DNA of 30,043 bases from Proteobacteria bacterium UBA1844 (GTDB taxonomy: Bacteria > Pseudomonadota > Gammaproteobacteria > Steroidobacterales > Woeseiaceae). The notes under the pieces are model-generated. The model made no database searches. It saw only the letters and a list, made by a program, of their open reading frames with translations, and was not told the origin of the DNA. The position numbers were made by a program, and so were the translations under genes. Position 1 is the stretch's first letter. Each line of letters starts with the position of its first letter. The stretch is taken from positions 1 to 30,043 of the forward strand of contig DDIS01000178.1 in the NCBI GenBank assembly GCA_002338615.1. Reading direction: 5' to 3'. This document shows, in pieces, positions 15,281 through 24,156 of this stretch.

Positions 15281-16447
15281 ATGATTTTTCCGAGTTTTTC
15301 AAATTTGTCCCCCTGGACCTACGTCGTAATAGCACTCGTGTTAACGCACGTGACGGTCGCGTCTGTGACGATTTTCCTGCATCGCCACCAGGCGCACCGG
15401 GCGATCGAACTGCATCCCGCGGTGAGCCATTTCTTTAGATTCTGGCTGTGGCTGACAACCGGCACCGTCACGCGCGAATGGGTGGCCGTACACAGAAAAC
15501 ACCACGCCTATGTTGAGAGCGCGGACGATCCTCACAGCCCGCAGGTCAAAGGCATTTCGACGGTTGTGTTCCAGGGTGCTCGCCTGTATGTAAAGGAAGC
15601 CCGCAAGGCAGAGACGCAGGAAGAGTTCGGCAAAGGCACGCCTTGCGACTGGATCGAAAACAACCTGTACACCCGCTTCCGCAACGTAGGCCTAATACTG
15701 ATGGCGCTGATCGACGTGCTGCTATTTGGCTGGGTCGGGCTGATCATCTATGCGGTGCAAATCGTGTGGATCCCGTTCTGGGCGGCAGGTGTTATCAACG
15801 GCGTCGGTCACTACTGGGGCTACCGGAGCTTCGAGACCGCCGACGCATCGCGCAACATCCTGCCGATCGGCGTCATCATGGGTGGCGAGGAGCTGCACAA
15901 TAATCATCACGCTTACCGGCAGTCGGCGCGATTCTCGAGCAAGTGGTGGGAACTGGACATCGGCTGGCTCTACATCAGCCTGCTCGAACGGCTGTGCCTT
16001 GCCACGGTTATGCGTACAGCGCCGCGCACGTGTTTTGTCGCCAAAGACATCGTCGACGTCGCGACCGTGAAAGCGGTGCTTCGCAATCGCTACCACGTGT
16101 TGAAGCTCTACGGTGCGAATGTCATCGGCCCGGTGCTGCGCAAGGAACTGCGTGACACGCAACCGAGGAAGCACCTGCGCCGACTGCGCAACTGGCTCGT
16201 TCGCGAAGACCTGGACCTCGACGTCGCAGAACGCGAGGCCGTCGATGAGGTGCTGTCGGCGAACCAGGTGCTCCGTGCCGTGGTCGACTTCAAGGAACAG
16301 CTCAAGGCACTGATGCAGCCGACTATCGGCAAGAACGCGCGCGTCGCCCGGCTACAGGAATGGTGCGCCAATGCCGAGGCTACGGGCATCGGAGCGCTGC
16401 GCGAGTTCGCGATGCAGCTGCGTGGTTACAGCATGCGCCAGGCCTGA
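15281..16447 (+). CDS. Membrane acyl desaturase (delta-9 type)
   Basis: A 388-aa integral membrane fatty acid desaturase. All three histidine boxes are visible: HRHQAH (residues 34-39), HRKHH (71-75) and HNNHH (206-210), plus His177 in GHYWGYR. These bind the di-iron centre. Membrane segments lie at about 12-33, 50-62, 134-155 and 158-175. The first 260 residues match acyl-lipid or acyl-CoA delta-9 desaturases such as the DesA/DesB type. The C-terminal ~120 residues form a charged, helical tail rich in Arg and Leu that is longer than in many family members. It needs O2 and a ferredoxin or cytochrome b5-type donor, not found nearby. AAGG lies 9 nt before the ATG. A strong intrinsic terminator follows at 16521. 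Confidence 0.92.
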   Translation: MIFPSFSNLSPWTYVVIALVLTHVTVASVTIFLHRHQAHRAIELHPAVSHFFRFWLWLTTGTVTREWVAVHRKHHAYVESADDPHSPQVKGISTVVFQGARLYVKEARKAETQEEFGKGTPCDWIENNLYTRFRNVGLILMALIDVLLFGWVGLIIYAVQIVWIPFWAAGVINGVGHYWGYRSFETADASRNILPIGVIMGGEELHNNHHAYRQSARFSSKWWELDIGWLYISLLERLCLATVMRTAPRTCFVAKDIVDVATVKAVLRNRYHVLKLYGANVIGPVLRKELRDTQPRKHLRRLRNWLVREDLDLDVAEREAVDEVLSANQVLRAVVDFKEQLKALMQPTIGKNARVARLQEWCANAEATGIGALREFAMQLRGYSMRQA

Positions 16448-16520
16448 ATTCCAGCAATCTGTCGGACTCAGGCGAACATGGCGAGGCGGGCAGCTTGGCC
16501 GGCGAGGTCGTTATCGAATA

Positions 16521-16564
16521 CCGGCCGACCGATAGAAACATTCGGTCGGCCGGCTCTTTCTTTT
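16521..16564 (+). terminator. Rho-independent terminator after the desaturase gene
   Basis: Perfect 12-bp arms CCGGCCGACCGA and TCGGTCGGCCGG enclose a 9-nt loop and are followed by CTCTTTCTTTT. It begins 74 nt after the desaturase stop. It also lies just beyond the stop of the convergent gene at 16572, but the minus-strand side has no clear T-run, so it is mainly a plus-strand terminator. Confidence 0.88.
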
Positions 16565-16571
16565 GGCGGAG

Positions 16572-18881
16572 CTATGGACTGAAGCAGCTGAAGCTGAACG
16601 CGCCGTTCCAGTTGCGCGGCTGTTTTGGATCGAAGCCGGCTGCAAGCAAGAATGAGAAGCCAGGGGGTGGCGGTAATGGGCCGAGGCCCGACGACTGCTT
16701 GCTGACCATCGATAAAGACGTGCACGCGGCGGGCTCGTAGCGCTGCCGAAGCCACTCGTCACGAAAATAAATATTAGGAGCGGCAAACGGGCCCTGGGTT
16801 TTACAGTCCCGCTCTGTATAGATAATTTGCCCGCTTGAATCTAGTCCGCCCAGGCGACAGATTGGTTTGCTTGCAAACAGGTTGGGTGCGCAACTGATGT
16901 CGAAGGGGCCCATCGTGCAGACGGGATTCGTGATGCCTGCCGCGTTCGGCCTCAGCAGCATTGGAATCCGCAGTTCACCGCTTGGCGGGAATACGGACGG
17001 AATATTGACGGGTGCACCCTCGTAAAGATCGGTCGACTTGCGCAGCAGCAACAGGTTATCAGGAATCGGATCCGACCCATTCTTCGTCAAGACGATTTCC
17101 GCGTAGGCGGGTACGATACCGAGGTACGGAGTGACCCAGTTGTAACGCGCGTCCGATCCGCCGCTTTTGGTTGCCATATCCTCGATCGCGTCTTTCGCAA
17201 TCTGTAGTGCTTGCTCGGCGATGACTGTGGGTATCCCAGTCTGCGACTGGATCTGTGCCGCAAGGTACTCAACGCCCTGATCTTTCAGATCCTCGAAGTT
17301 CGGCAGCGACGGGGGCATGCCCATCGAAGCAAGCCCGACCTCAATGCCGGTCTTGATAATTGCTCCACAGGTGACCGGGCCCTCGGTTTCAAGTGCGGCA
17401 CAGGCTGCATTAAACGGAGGGATTGTGAGGCCCTTAAGTGCCAGATTGACGACCGCCTTCTTGATGTCGTCATACAGGTTCGCCAGGGCATCGACACCGT
17501 ACGAAACCGCGGTGTAAATACCGGTTACCAGGTTCCCGAACGTGTTGGTAAATGCTGATAGAGGGTTGAAGCTGCCACCACCGCCACCCGATGGCGGATA
17601 GATCACGAAGGCCTGCTTGCGCTGCAGCTCCAGTCCCGGTGCGTTGCCCTGGTCCAGCAAGGCGCAACCGAGCGGATCCATTTGCCTCGCAACAATACCG
17701 GACCAGCCGAGCCTGCAATCAAACGGCGGCAACTTATGCGCTTTTGTCACGATGTACGCCCGCTGCGTGTAGCCTGGTATCAGCTTGCCGTTGGTATCCT
17801 GTTGCTTAAACGGCGGACGGTAGGAATGCTCGTTGCCCGCCTGTAACACAGCTTGCGGCGGGGGCACCGGGGGTATGTTGACTTGCTGCAGACCAACATC
17901 GTTCGCAAGCATCGCCCAGCCTGCGACCCCATCTGCACGCAGGTTGCAGGCCATTCCATCCACCCTTTTCGGGATGATCCGCAGATACAGAGGCGCGCCC
18001 ATGGTAAGCAGCAGGCGATCCGCTGCATTGATTGGCGTTGTATTGCCGTCGCCACTGCTGGCCTCGTTCACTGCGGCTGCGCCAGTCGGCGCCAGCGGAA
18101 GGGCATCGCCATCCGGCGGATCGAAGATCTGGCCGAAAAGCGTTGAGAAATTGAATTCGCCAAGGTCGGTCCACCCATCCGGGTCAAGCGGAACATCGGC
18201 CCGCAGGACAATCCCGGAAGCCGGTTCATCGCAGGCGCCAAAATGGCCCTCGGTGGGAAAAGCCGACGTGGCAAGTTGCAGCTCACCGGAGGTCACATTG
18301 GAAAGGCCGCTGCGCCAGCGCAGGCTCCTGGTGGCACCACCTGTGCTCGCGTCCGCCAGCGAGAAGGTCGCGGCGCCGGTCCATTCGTCGGCAACCGGAT
18401 CGAAAACCTCTATCTCGCTGGTTGCCGCAACGCCCTCGATACGAACATTGAGATCCCCCGGGGATACAAAGCCCTCGAAGGGCCCGCGCCAGAAAACGTA
18501 GCCGCAGGGGTTGGGTGGCGCGGCAATGCGCAATTGATGCAGCTTCGATCGCTCAAGCGCCGGCAACAGAAAACGAAAAACGTGGCGGTCCGAAGTGCGC
18601 CAGACCAGGGCACGTAATGGGCGATCAGGGCGACCGTCAGCCGGTACCGGATCGCCAAGGCTGATCGAAAACGGGCTGGCTTCAATCTGAAGTTGCTGGG
18701 GACGGATGTGGCAGCCGTTCAGTTCGACGGTCCCAAAGACCGGGGCGAAGCGAGAAAGCCTATGCGGATGCTCGACGTTACCGGTCGCCTGGGCGCTTGG
18801 TTGACCCGTCGTCAGGTTCAGCATGCCAAGAATCGCGAGCATCAATAGTCCGTTCTTGATCGCGTGCGGTGAAGTATTCAT
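16572..18881 (-). CDS. Large exported protein of unknown function, 769 aa
   Basis: The N-terminus has a Sec signal peptide (NGLLMLAILGMLNLTTGQ, cleavage near Ala31 in PSAQA). No lipobox or membrane anchor follows, so it should be periplasmic or secreted. Residues 45-360 are beta-rich with several Cys; a segment with SGDGNTTPINAADRLLLTMGAPLYLRI is typical of a beta-domain. A flexible PPSGGGGGSF linker near 430 leads to a helical part containing VSYGVDALANLYDDIKKAVVNLAL and then GLASMGMPPSLPNFEDL. A Cys-rich C-terminal part follows (TNPVCTMGPFDISCAPN). About 14 Cys suggest disulphides. I do not recognise a family function. ATG 18881 has GGAG 7-8 nt upstream. It is divergent from the kinase gene. 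Confidence 0.8.
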   Translation of the reverse strand: MNTSPHAIKNGLLMLAILGMLNLTTGQPSAQATGNVEHPHRLSRFAPVFGTVELNGCHIRPQQLQIEASPFSISLGDPVPADGRPDRPLRALVWRTSDRHVFRFLLPALERSKLHQLRIAAPPNPCGYVFWRGPFEGFVSPGDLNVRIEGVAATSEIEVFDPVADEWTGAATFSLADASTGGATRSLRWRSGLSNVTSGELQLATSAFPTEGHFGACDEPASGIVLRADVPLDPDGWTDLGEFNFSTLFGQIFDPPDGDALPLAPTGAAAVNEASSGDGNTTPINAADRLLLTMGAPLYLRIIPKRVDGMACNLRADGVAGWAMLANDVGLQQVNIPPVPPPQAVLQAGNEHSYRPPFKQQDTNGKLIPGYTQRAYIVTKAHKLPPFDCRLGWSGIVARQMDPLGCALLDQGNAPGLELQRKQAFVIYPPSGGGGGSFNPLSAFTNTFGNLVTGIYTAVSYGVDALANLYDDIKKAVVNLALKGLTIPPFNAACAALETEGPVTCGAIIKTGIEVGLASMGMPPSLPNFEDLKDQGVEYLAAQIQSQTGIPTVIAEQALQIAKDAIEDMATKSGGSDARYNWVTPYLGIVPAYAEIVLTKNGSDPIPDNLLLLRKSTDLYEGAPVNIPSVFPPSGELRIPMLLRPNAAGITNPVCTMGPFDISCAPNLFASKPICRLGGLDSSGQIIYTERDCKTQGPFAAPNIYFRDEWLRQRYEPAACTSLSMVSKQSSGLGPLPPPPGFSFLLAAGFDPKQPRNWNGAFSFSCFSP

Positions 18882-18901
18882 CGGGGTGCTCCAATTGACC
18901 T

Positions 18902-18931
18902 GGAATTCTTTGTTGAATCAATCGCTGTCAA
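18902..18931 (+). promoter_or_regulatory. Possible ECF-type promoter upstream of the kinase gene
   Basis: GGAATTC followed about 18 bp later by GTCAA loosely resembles the GGAAC/GTC elements of ECF promoters. It lies 160 bp before the kinase start. The match is weak and the spacing only approximate, so this is a hint for autoregulation, not a firm call. Confidence 0.15.
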
Positions 18932-19091
18932 TAGGAGAAACGAGAAATACAGGCCGAGGGGACAGGAAAATTCTGGGCAAAGGGCATCGTCATCGAGTAC
19001 GCCGATATCAGCGACTGCTTTACCAGCAAACCGCTTGCCGGGAGCGGTGGACAGGTCGACAATCATGGCGGGGTAAGCACGGATCAGTGCG

Positions 19092-22019
19092 ATGGCTGAA
19101 AAGGGCAGAGGGCTACACTGGGAACAGGTTGAGCGACTTTTTCATGCGGCACTGGAGAAGCGGCCCCACGAGCGTGCAGCGTTTCTGGATGAGGCCTGTC
19201 ACGAGAATCCCGCACTGCGCCAGGAACTCGAGGCCATGCTGACGGCGGATGCCGATGCCGATGGCGTACTCGATCATCCGCTGCCAATCGACGAGTATAC
19301 GAACGAATCGCCACCGCTATTTCTTGCGAGTGGCGAGCAGGTCGGCCCATGGCGAATTTTGTCGGAGCTCGGTCGCGGCGGCATGGGCGTTGTATATCTC
19401 GCCGAACGCGCTGATGGCACTTACGAACAGCAGGTCGCACTCAAGGTAATTATTGGCGGTGTACTCGGCGTCGATATGGGACCACGGTTCGACCGTGAGC
19501 GACGCATTCTGGGGCGTCTGCAGCACCCTAATATCGCGCGGCTTATTGATGCAGGCACGTCAGCTGGAGGGGCACCGTTCCTGGTGATGGAACTGGTGCG
19601 CGGTGTGCCGGTCACGACCTGGTCAACGAGCAACAATCTCAACATCAAAGAGCGCTTGCAGCTGATCTTGCAGGTCTGCGATGCGCTGCAGCACGCGCAT
19701 CGCAATTTGGTTGTGCATCGTGACCTGAAGCCCGGCAATATTCTCGTCGCCGGGGACGGCGCAGTACGCCTGCTTGATTTTGGTGTCGCCCGGTTAATGG
19801 CCGGCCCGGACGATGATGACATGATGCTGACGCGCGGTGCTTATGTCCCCTTGACGCCGCAGTACGCCGCGCCTGAGCAAATGAGCGACAACGTCATTAC
19901 CACCGCAACCGATATTTTTTCGCTCGGTGCGGTGCTGTGCGAGTTGTTAAGTGACCAACCGCCGCGCGGCAAGGCTGCGGCTTCGCCGGTGGCGATGTTA
20001 CAGATGATGGAACGTGCAATAGCGCCGCCAAGTTCGCACCGGGAATTGCCGAGCGCCTGGCGGCGACAGTTGCAGGGTGACTTGGATGCGATCGTGCAAA
20101 AAGCCACCGCGCCGGATCCTGCGAGGCGCTATGGAAGTGTCAGCGACTTCGCAGAAGATATTCGTCGCTACCTTGCACATGAGCCGGTCCTCGCGCGACC
20201 GGAGAGCCTCGCTTACCGCGCCGCAAAATTCGTACGTCGACACCAGGCGGGTGTCGCTGCGATGACCGCTATGGTCATCGCAATTGGCGTCGGTATCGCC
20301 ACGACAGCCTGGCAGGCGCGTGAAGCACAGACGCAGGCCCACAAAGCAGAGGCGGTGAAAGAGTTCGTGCTGAGTCTGTTCGGGGGCGCCGACCCGGCAG
20401 AGGCGCTCGGCGAGGAGCTGACCGCCCGGCAACTGGTGGACGGCGGAGCTGATCGAATCCAGACAGAGCTTGCTGATGAGCCCGGCGTTCGGGCCGAGAT
20501 CCTGACATTCCTGGCGGATATGTACGACAAGATGGATCAGGACGATCGTGCGATCGAACTCGTCAACGAAGCGCTGCTATCGATAACCACGAAGGACAGC
20601 ATGGAGTACGCGAAAGCGCTGCTGGTGCAAGGCCGCATTCTCATCGGAAAAAGTGACGACGTTGATGGCACTGAGTCGCTCGATCTTGCACTGCCGATAC
20701 TTCGTGCCCACGGTGCTGAGCTGGACCAGGCCGAGGCACTCGACCTCAAATCGATCGTGGCCAATCGCCAGGGTGATATAGACGCATCGCTGAACCTTGC
20801 CGAGCAGGCGCTCGCGCTGCGCCTCGCGCAGCTGGGCGAAGATCACGAAGAGGTGGCGATGTCATACAACAATCTTGGCGTGGTGATGCGAACCAAAGGC
20901 AACTATGCCGAGTCCAGGCAATACCATGAAAAAGCCCTGGATATTCGTCGTCGGGTTCTGCCAGAACTGCATCCCAAGACGGGACTGTCGCTCAATAATC
21001 TCGGTGCGCTTGAGTACGGCGAAGGTAATTTCGCCCACGCCGCAGAGTATTTCTCCGAATCGCTCGCTCTCAATCGCCAGGTCAACGGATCCGCTCACCA
21101 GGACACGATCGCTGCGCTGAACAATTTCGGCATCATGCAATTGCGCCTCGGAAAACTTGGGGAAGCACGTGAAACACTGACGGAAGTTTATGACTACTGG
21201 GTCGCGCAGGATAAATCCGAGCATCCGAACGCGTTGATTACGCGCATCAATATCGCAACGGTGCGACGTGCGGCGGGCGACATCGAATGGGCTCTTGCGG
21301 AATACCAGGATCTGGAGAAAAAGCTTGTGTCGATACTGGGCGCAGAACATCCGTTCGTCGCGGCAACGCTACATCACCAGGCACGGTGTTACCTGGAACT
21401 TGGTCGAATTGATGAGGCCGGAGAATTGCTTGCGCGCACGCTGGCAATACGCGACAAAGCCCTGGGTCCCGATCATCCTGATTCGGGAGAACTGATCCGC
21501 GACCAGGGAATGATTGCGCTGCTTCGTAACGATCTTGAATCTGCGCGCAGCCTGACCGAGCGTGCGATAGAGATGCAGCGTAGCAAACTACCCGCTGCGC
21601 ACCCGGCGATATCGAGCAGCGATATTTTGCTCGGGCAAATCGCGCTTGCTGAAGGTCATACGGAGGCCGCTCTGACTCTGCAACGAAATGCGTTGGCAAA
21701 TTTTGCGGCAATCCTGCCGCCGGAAAACCTGGAGCGCGCGCAGGCGCACTTCGAGTTTGCCCGCACACTCACCGTTGCCGGCGCGGCAGACGACGCGGTG
21801 TTGCAGTTCCTGGCGGCGCGTTCTGCAATGGCCGCACAATTTGGGGAATCGTCCTGGAAGGTGGCACGCGTGGACTACTGGTTGGCGGCCGCACTCAAGC
21901 TCCAGGGCAAGCAGGATGAGGCGGCGAACCTGCGCTTGTCAGCAAAGACGACAATTAGTGAGCAGCTACCTGAATATCATCCCGTGCGTCGGGAAACTCT
22001 GGTTGAGCACGCAACGTGA
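19092..22019 (+). CDS. Transmembrane Ser/Thr protein kinase with C-terminal TPR domain
   Basis: A 975-aa Hanks-type kinase. The first 80 residues form a helical leader. The kinase domain (about 87-365) shows the glycine loop GRGGMGVVY (94-102), catalytic Lys118 (VALKV), HRDLKPGN (209-216), DFG (229-231) and an APE-like AAPEQ (259-263), so it should be active. A single membrane helix (about 386-405) follows. The rest (about 410-975), expected in the periplasm, is made of TPR-like repeats such as YNNLGVVMRTKGNYAESRQYHEKAL (near 590) and LNNLGALEYGEGNFAHAAEYF. This is the PknB-TPR layout of Xanthomonadales-like bacteria. Its stop overlaps the GTG of the sigma factor gene (GTGA), so the pair is translationally coupled and the sigma factor is its likely target. 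Confidence 0.95.
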   Translation: MAEKGRGLHWEQVERLFHAALEKRPHERAAFLDEACHENPALRQELEAMLTADADADGVLDHPLPIDEYTNESPPLFLASGEQVGPWRILSELGRGGMGVVYLAERADGTYEQQVALKVIIGGVLGVDMGPRFDRERRILGRLQHPNIARLIDAGTSAGGAPFLVMELVRGVPVTTWSTSNNLNIKERLQLILQVCDALQHAHRNLVVHRDLKPGNILVAGDGAVRLLDFGVARLMAGPDDDDMMLTRGAYVPLTPQYAAPEQMSDNVITTATDIFSLGAVLCELLSDQPPRGKAAASPVAMLQMMERAIAPPSSHRELPSAWRRQLQGDLDAIVQKATAPDPARRYGSVSDFAEDIRRYLAHEPVLARPESLAYRAAKFVRRHQAGVAAMTAMVIAIGVGIATTAWQAREAQTQAHKAEAVKEFVLSLFGGADPAEALGEELTARQLVDGGADRIQTELADEPGVRAEILTFLADMYDKMDQDDRAIELVNEALLSITTKDSMEYAKALLVQGRILIGKSDDVDGTESLDLALPILRAHGAELDQAEALDLKSIVANRQGDIDASLNLAEQALALRLAQLGEDHEEVAMSYNNLGVVMRTKGNYAESRQYHEKALDIRRRVLPELHPKTGLSLNNLGALEYGEGNFAHAAEYFSESLALNRQVNGSAHQDTIAALNNFGIMQLRLGKLGEARETLTEVYDYWVAQDKSEHPNALITRINIATVRRAAGDIEWALAEYQDLEKKLVSILGAEHPFVAATLHHQARCYLELGRIDEAGELLARTLAIRDKALGPDHPDSGELIRDQGMIALLRNDLESARSLTERAIEMQRSKLPAAHPAISSSDILLGQIALAEGHTEAALTLQRNALANFAAILPPENLERAQAHFEFARTLTVAGAADDAVLQFLAARSAMAAQFGESSWKVARVDYWLAAALKLQGKQDEAANLRLSAKTTISEQLPEYHPVRRETLVEHAT

Positions 22020-22570
22020 GTGGCGACATTACGCAACTTTTGAAAGCGGTCTCATCGGGTGATGATGGCGCGCTCGCCAGCTTGTTTCAGATTGTCTACG
22101 ACGAGTTGCGGGCCAAGGCTCGCGCCCAGCTCGCGGGATCGATGCCGCAGACACTGGGTGCAACGGCGCTGGTGCATGAGGTCTATATCAAACTGACCGC
22201 GGGCGATTCGCCGGAGTGGAACGATCGCGCACATTTCTACGGTGTTGCAGCCAGGGCAATGCGTCATATCGTGATTGACCATGCGCGGGCCCGCAATGCC
22301 GCTCGCCGCGGCGGAAAGGCCGCACGGATGGATATGGATATTGCAGAATTCTCGTTGCCGGATGCAGCAGAGGCACTCCTGTCACTCGACACCGCGCTTG
22401 ACGCGCTCGAAGAAAGAGACGCGCGCCTTGCACGCCTCGTCGAGCTGCGCTTTTTCGCCGGCCTGTCGGTTGCCGAATCGGCGCAGGCAATGTCGATATC
22501 GGAGCGCACCGTCAAGCGGAACTGGCGGCTTGCGCGCGCGTTTATCTATGCACAGACAGTTGAAGCGTAG
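22016..22570 (+). CDS. ECF sigma factor, TIGR02999/ECF43-like, kinase-coupled
   Basis: A 184-aa group IV sigma factor starting at GTG 22016 within the kinase stop. Region 2 spans about residues 17-90 (LFQIVYDELRAKAR, then HEVYIKL and RAMRHIVIDHARA). Region 4 spans about 125-180 with the helix-turn-helix LSVAESAQAMSISERTVKRNWRLAR. This sequence pattern (ALVHEVYIKL, YGVAARAMRHIVIDHAR) is that of the TIGR02999 sigma-70 family. In ordinary ECFs, region 2.2 carries an acidic DAED-like motif; here the same place reads GATALVHE, with Thr50. In Vibrio EcfP, a member of this group, kinase phosphorylation of a Thr in this region activates the sigma factor. No anti-sigma gene is present. Confidence 0.93.
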   Translation: MSGDITQLLKAVSSGDDGALASLFQIVYDELRAKARAQLAGSMPQTLGATALVHEVYIKLTAGDSPEWNDRAHFYGVAARAMRHIVIDHARARNAARRGGKAARMDMDIAEFSLPDAAEALLSLDTALDALEERDARLARLVELRFFAGLSVAESAQAMSISERTVKRNWRLARAFIYAQTVEA

Positions 22571-22700
22571 CTCGAACGAGGGTAAGCATCTGCGCGGGGA
22601 GTTTCAGCGCCAGTTATTGATGCACTGCAAACCCGCTGGCCCCACGGCGGATCGTTTTCCGTTTAGTGGGTATGGATACAATTTACAAGAGGTACATGGC

Positions 22701-23270
22701 ATGTGCAGCCCGGCGGTTTCAAAATCAATTTCCGTGTTCTTCCTGGCGTCCGTGTTTCTTGCCGCTTGCGGATCCGGTAGCGAGGGTGTGGCGAACGCAG
22801 TTGAGGAAGTGCATGCCTGCGATATTGTGCCGGGTGCGGAGGTCAGCCGAATCGCCGCAGGGGCGCTTATTGCATCGAACGTGGATTTGGAGCGGAACAC
22901 CAGCAGCGACTCGTTCTCCCAGTGTACGCACACGCTGGACGGTGGCCAGCGGCGCGTGACGGTGCAAATTCGCAGGTCAGCCAAGCCGCTCGGCGTGTCG
23001 CAACAGGCGGACGCGGACGAGGCACGTGCAGAAGATGATGGCACCGGTTACGGGATACAGTTTGCCGAGGCGATCGAGGCGGCGCAAAGCATAAGCGACC
23101 TTGGTGACTTAGCCTATACGTTTGAAATAGGCGGGACCCAGCACGTCGTCGCGTACAAGGACAAGCAGATTGCAATACGCGTGTGGATGTCAATCGGGTC
23201 AGATAGCAAGGAGCGCGTGCTGGCAATCGAGAAAGCGATTGCACAGGCCGCCTTGGATCAGTTGGGATAA
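22701..23270 (+). CDS. Lipoprotein of unknown function, 189 aa
   Basis: The open frame extends upstream to 22275 through the sigma factor gene, but the lipoprotein signal shows the real start: ATG 22701, with AAGAGG 9 nt before it. The signal is MCSPAVSKSISVFFLASVFLAAC, giving a lipobox LAA-Cys23 and mature CGSGSEGV. Residue +2 is Gly, so outer-membrane sorting is expected. The mature part has two further Cys (near residues 40 and 76, HACDIVPGAEV and SQCTHTL) that could form a disulphide, and a fold pattern of alternating strands and helices ending in ERVLAIEKAIAQAALDQL. This resembles small lipoproteins that monitor solute or protein binding, but no function is assigned. It lies 130 bp after the sigma factor gene, so it may be its target or simply a neighbour. 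Confidence 0.8.
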   Translation: MCSPAVSKSISVFFLASVFLAACGSGSEGVANAVEEVHACDIVPGAEVSRIAAGALIASNVDLERNTSSDSFSQCTHTLDGGQRRVTVQIRRSAKPLGVSQQADADEARAEDDGTGYGIQFAEAIEAAQSISDLGDLAYTFEIGGTQHVVAYKDKQIAIRVWMSIGSDSKERVLAIEKAIAQAALDQLG

Positions 23271-23314
23271 CCGGGCCGGTAATATACTCCGGCCCCCTCG
23301 TCCAACGATCTCGC

Positions 23315-23842
23315 TCAGTTGCTATCGGCAACCGATGGCGTCAGTCGTTCCATGTGTTGTGGTTCCAGCACGAAGTAAGGCGTCGCAGGCTCGATACCCG
23401 GGGCCACAGCCATCGGCATGCGCTCACCCCTCGCTCCGAGCGATCGTATGAATCGATAGATGGCACGGGCATCGTCATCGTGCATCCGGTTAAGATTCAT
23501 CCACGGCATCGGCGGTTTGCCCTGGCGCTCGCGTAGCATGACGACCCAGGCGTCTTCGTCAAGGTCCTGTGCAAGCAGACGGAGGTTGGACGCGTAAGAG
23601 GTCCCCCACGGACCGCGCCAGCCTATCGGCACACCCGTGAGCCATTCGGCTTCGGGAGTCGTGCCATTACTCTCCGGCCAGCTGGCCGTATGGCAATCGT
23701 TGCAACCGCTGATGGTGACCAGGTAGCGGCCTTTGTCAATGGAGCCGGAGTTTGTGTCTGCGGCTCGGGCCGAGTGCAGTGCGGCACCACCTGCAAGACT
23801 TACGAGCACGGCCAGCACTGTGCAGATTCCAATCCTCGTCAT
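23315..23842 (-). CDS. Monohaem c-type cytochrome, 175 aa
   Basis: A Sec signal peptide (MTRIGICTVLAVLVSLAGGAA, cleavage near SARA-AD at 27/28) is followed by a single haem-binding CNDCH (Cys47, Cys50, His51) in the context KGRYLVTISGCNDCHT, as in cytochrome c subunits of membrane dehydrogenases. A possible axial Met lies in the PPMPWMNLNRM segment. The C-terminal helix DDDARAIYRFIRSLG is the usual end of the cytochrome c fold. ATG 23842 is chosen over ATG 23866 because the signal peptide begins there and a G-rich box lies upstream. It is probably a periplasmic electron carrier. No partner oxidoreductase gene is adjacent. It is convergent with the lipoprotein gene across 44 bp. Confidence 0.88.
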   Translation of the reverse strand: MTRIGICTVLAVLVSLAGGAALHSARAADTNSGSIDKGRYLVTISGCNDCHTASWPESNGTTPEAEWLTGVPIGWRGPWGTSYASNLRLLAQDLDEDAWVVMLRERQGKPPMPWMNLNRMHDDDARAIYRFIRSLGARGERMPMAVAPGIEPATPYFVLEPQHMERLTPSVADSN

Positions 23843-24156
23843 CGCAATTCCCCCCCGCTTGCTCAAAAAAATAATTCCAGGCTACTGCGTCGGGATCGAC
23901 GCTTCGCTACGCTTCGTTAAACAGGTTCAGGCACTATTTCGGTCAGATGTCCGATTTGCATCGGGTTCCGGCGCGCACTATGAGCATCCATTCGGAGCAC
24001 CAGCACAGGCTGCGAACGGCCTCGATAATACGCCGGCCGCCGTCTCCGTCAACTAAAATAATGCTTTAATAAACAAATCATTAAGAACAAATGCGGACAT
24101 TTGCGCGGCAGCTGGGAGCTGACGGGGCGACCGACATTCAAGGTGGCAGAACTCGC
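23843..24156. other. Gene-free interval between cytochrome and XRE regulator genes
   Basis: This 314-bp gap carries the promoter side of the cytochrome gene and the 3' side of the regulator gene. The only structure seen is a small inverted repeat at 24088-24103 (CAAATG, 4-nt loop, CATTTG), which on the minus strand is followed by TTCTT and could be a weak terminator for the regulator. Short open frames here lack start signals. Confidence 0.4.

Noticed and set aside
23733..24056. 107-codon plus-strand open frame over the cytochrome promoter region
   Set aside because: Overlaps the cytochrome gene in antisense, has no ribosome binding site and no recognisable motif.
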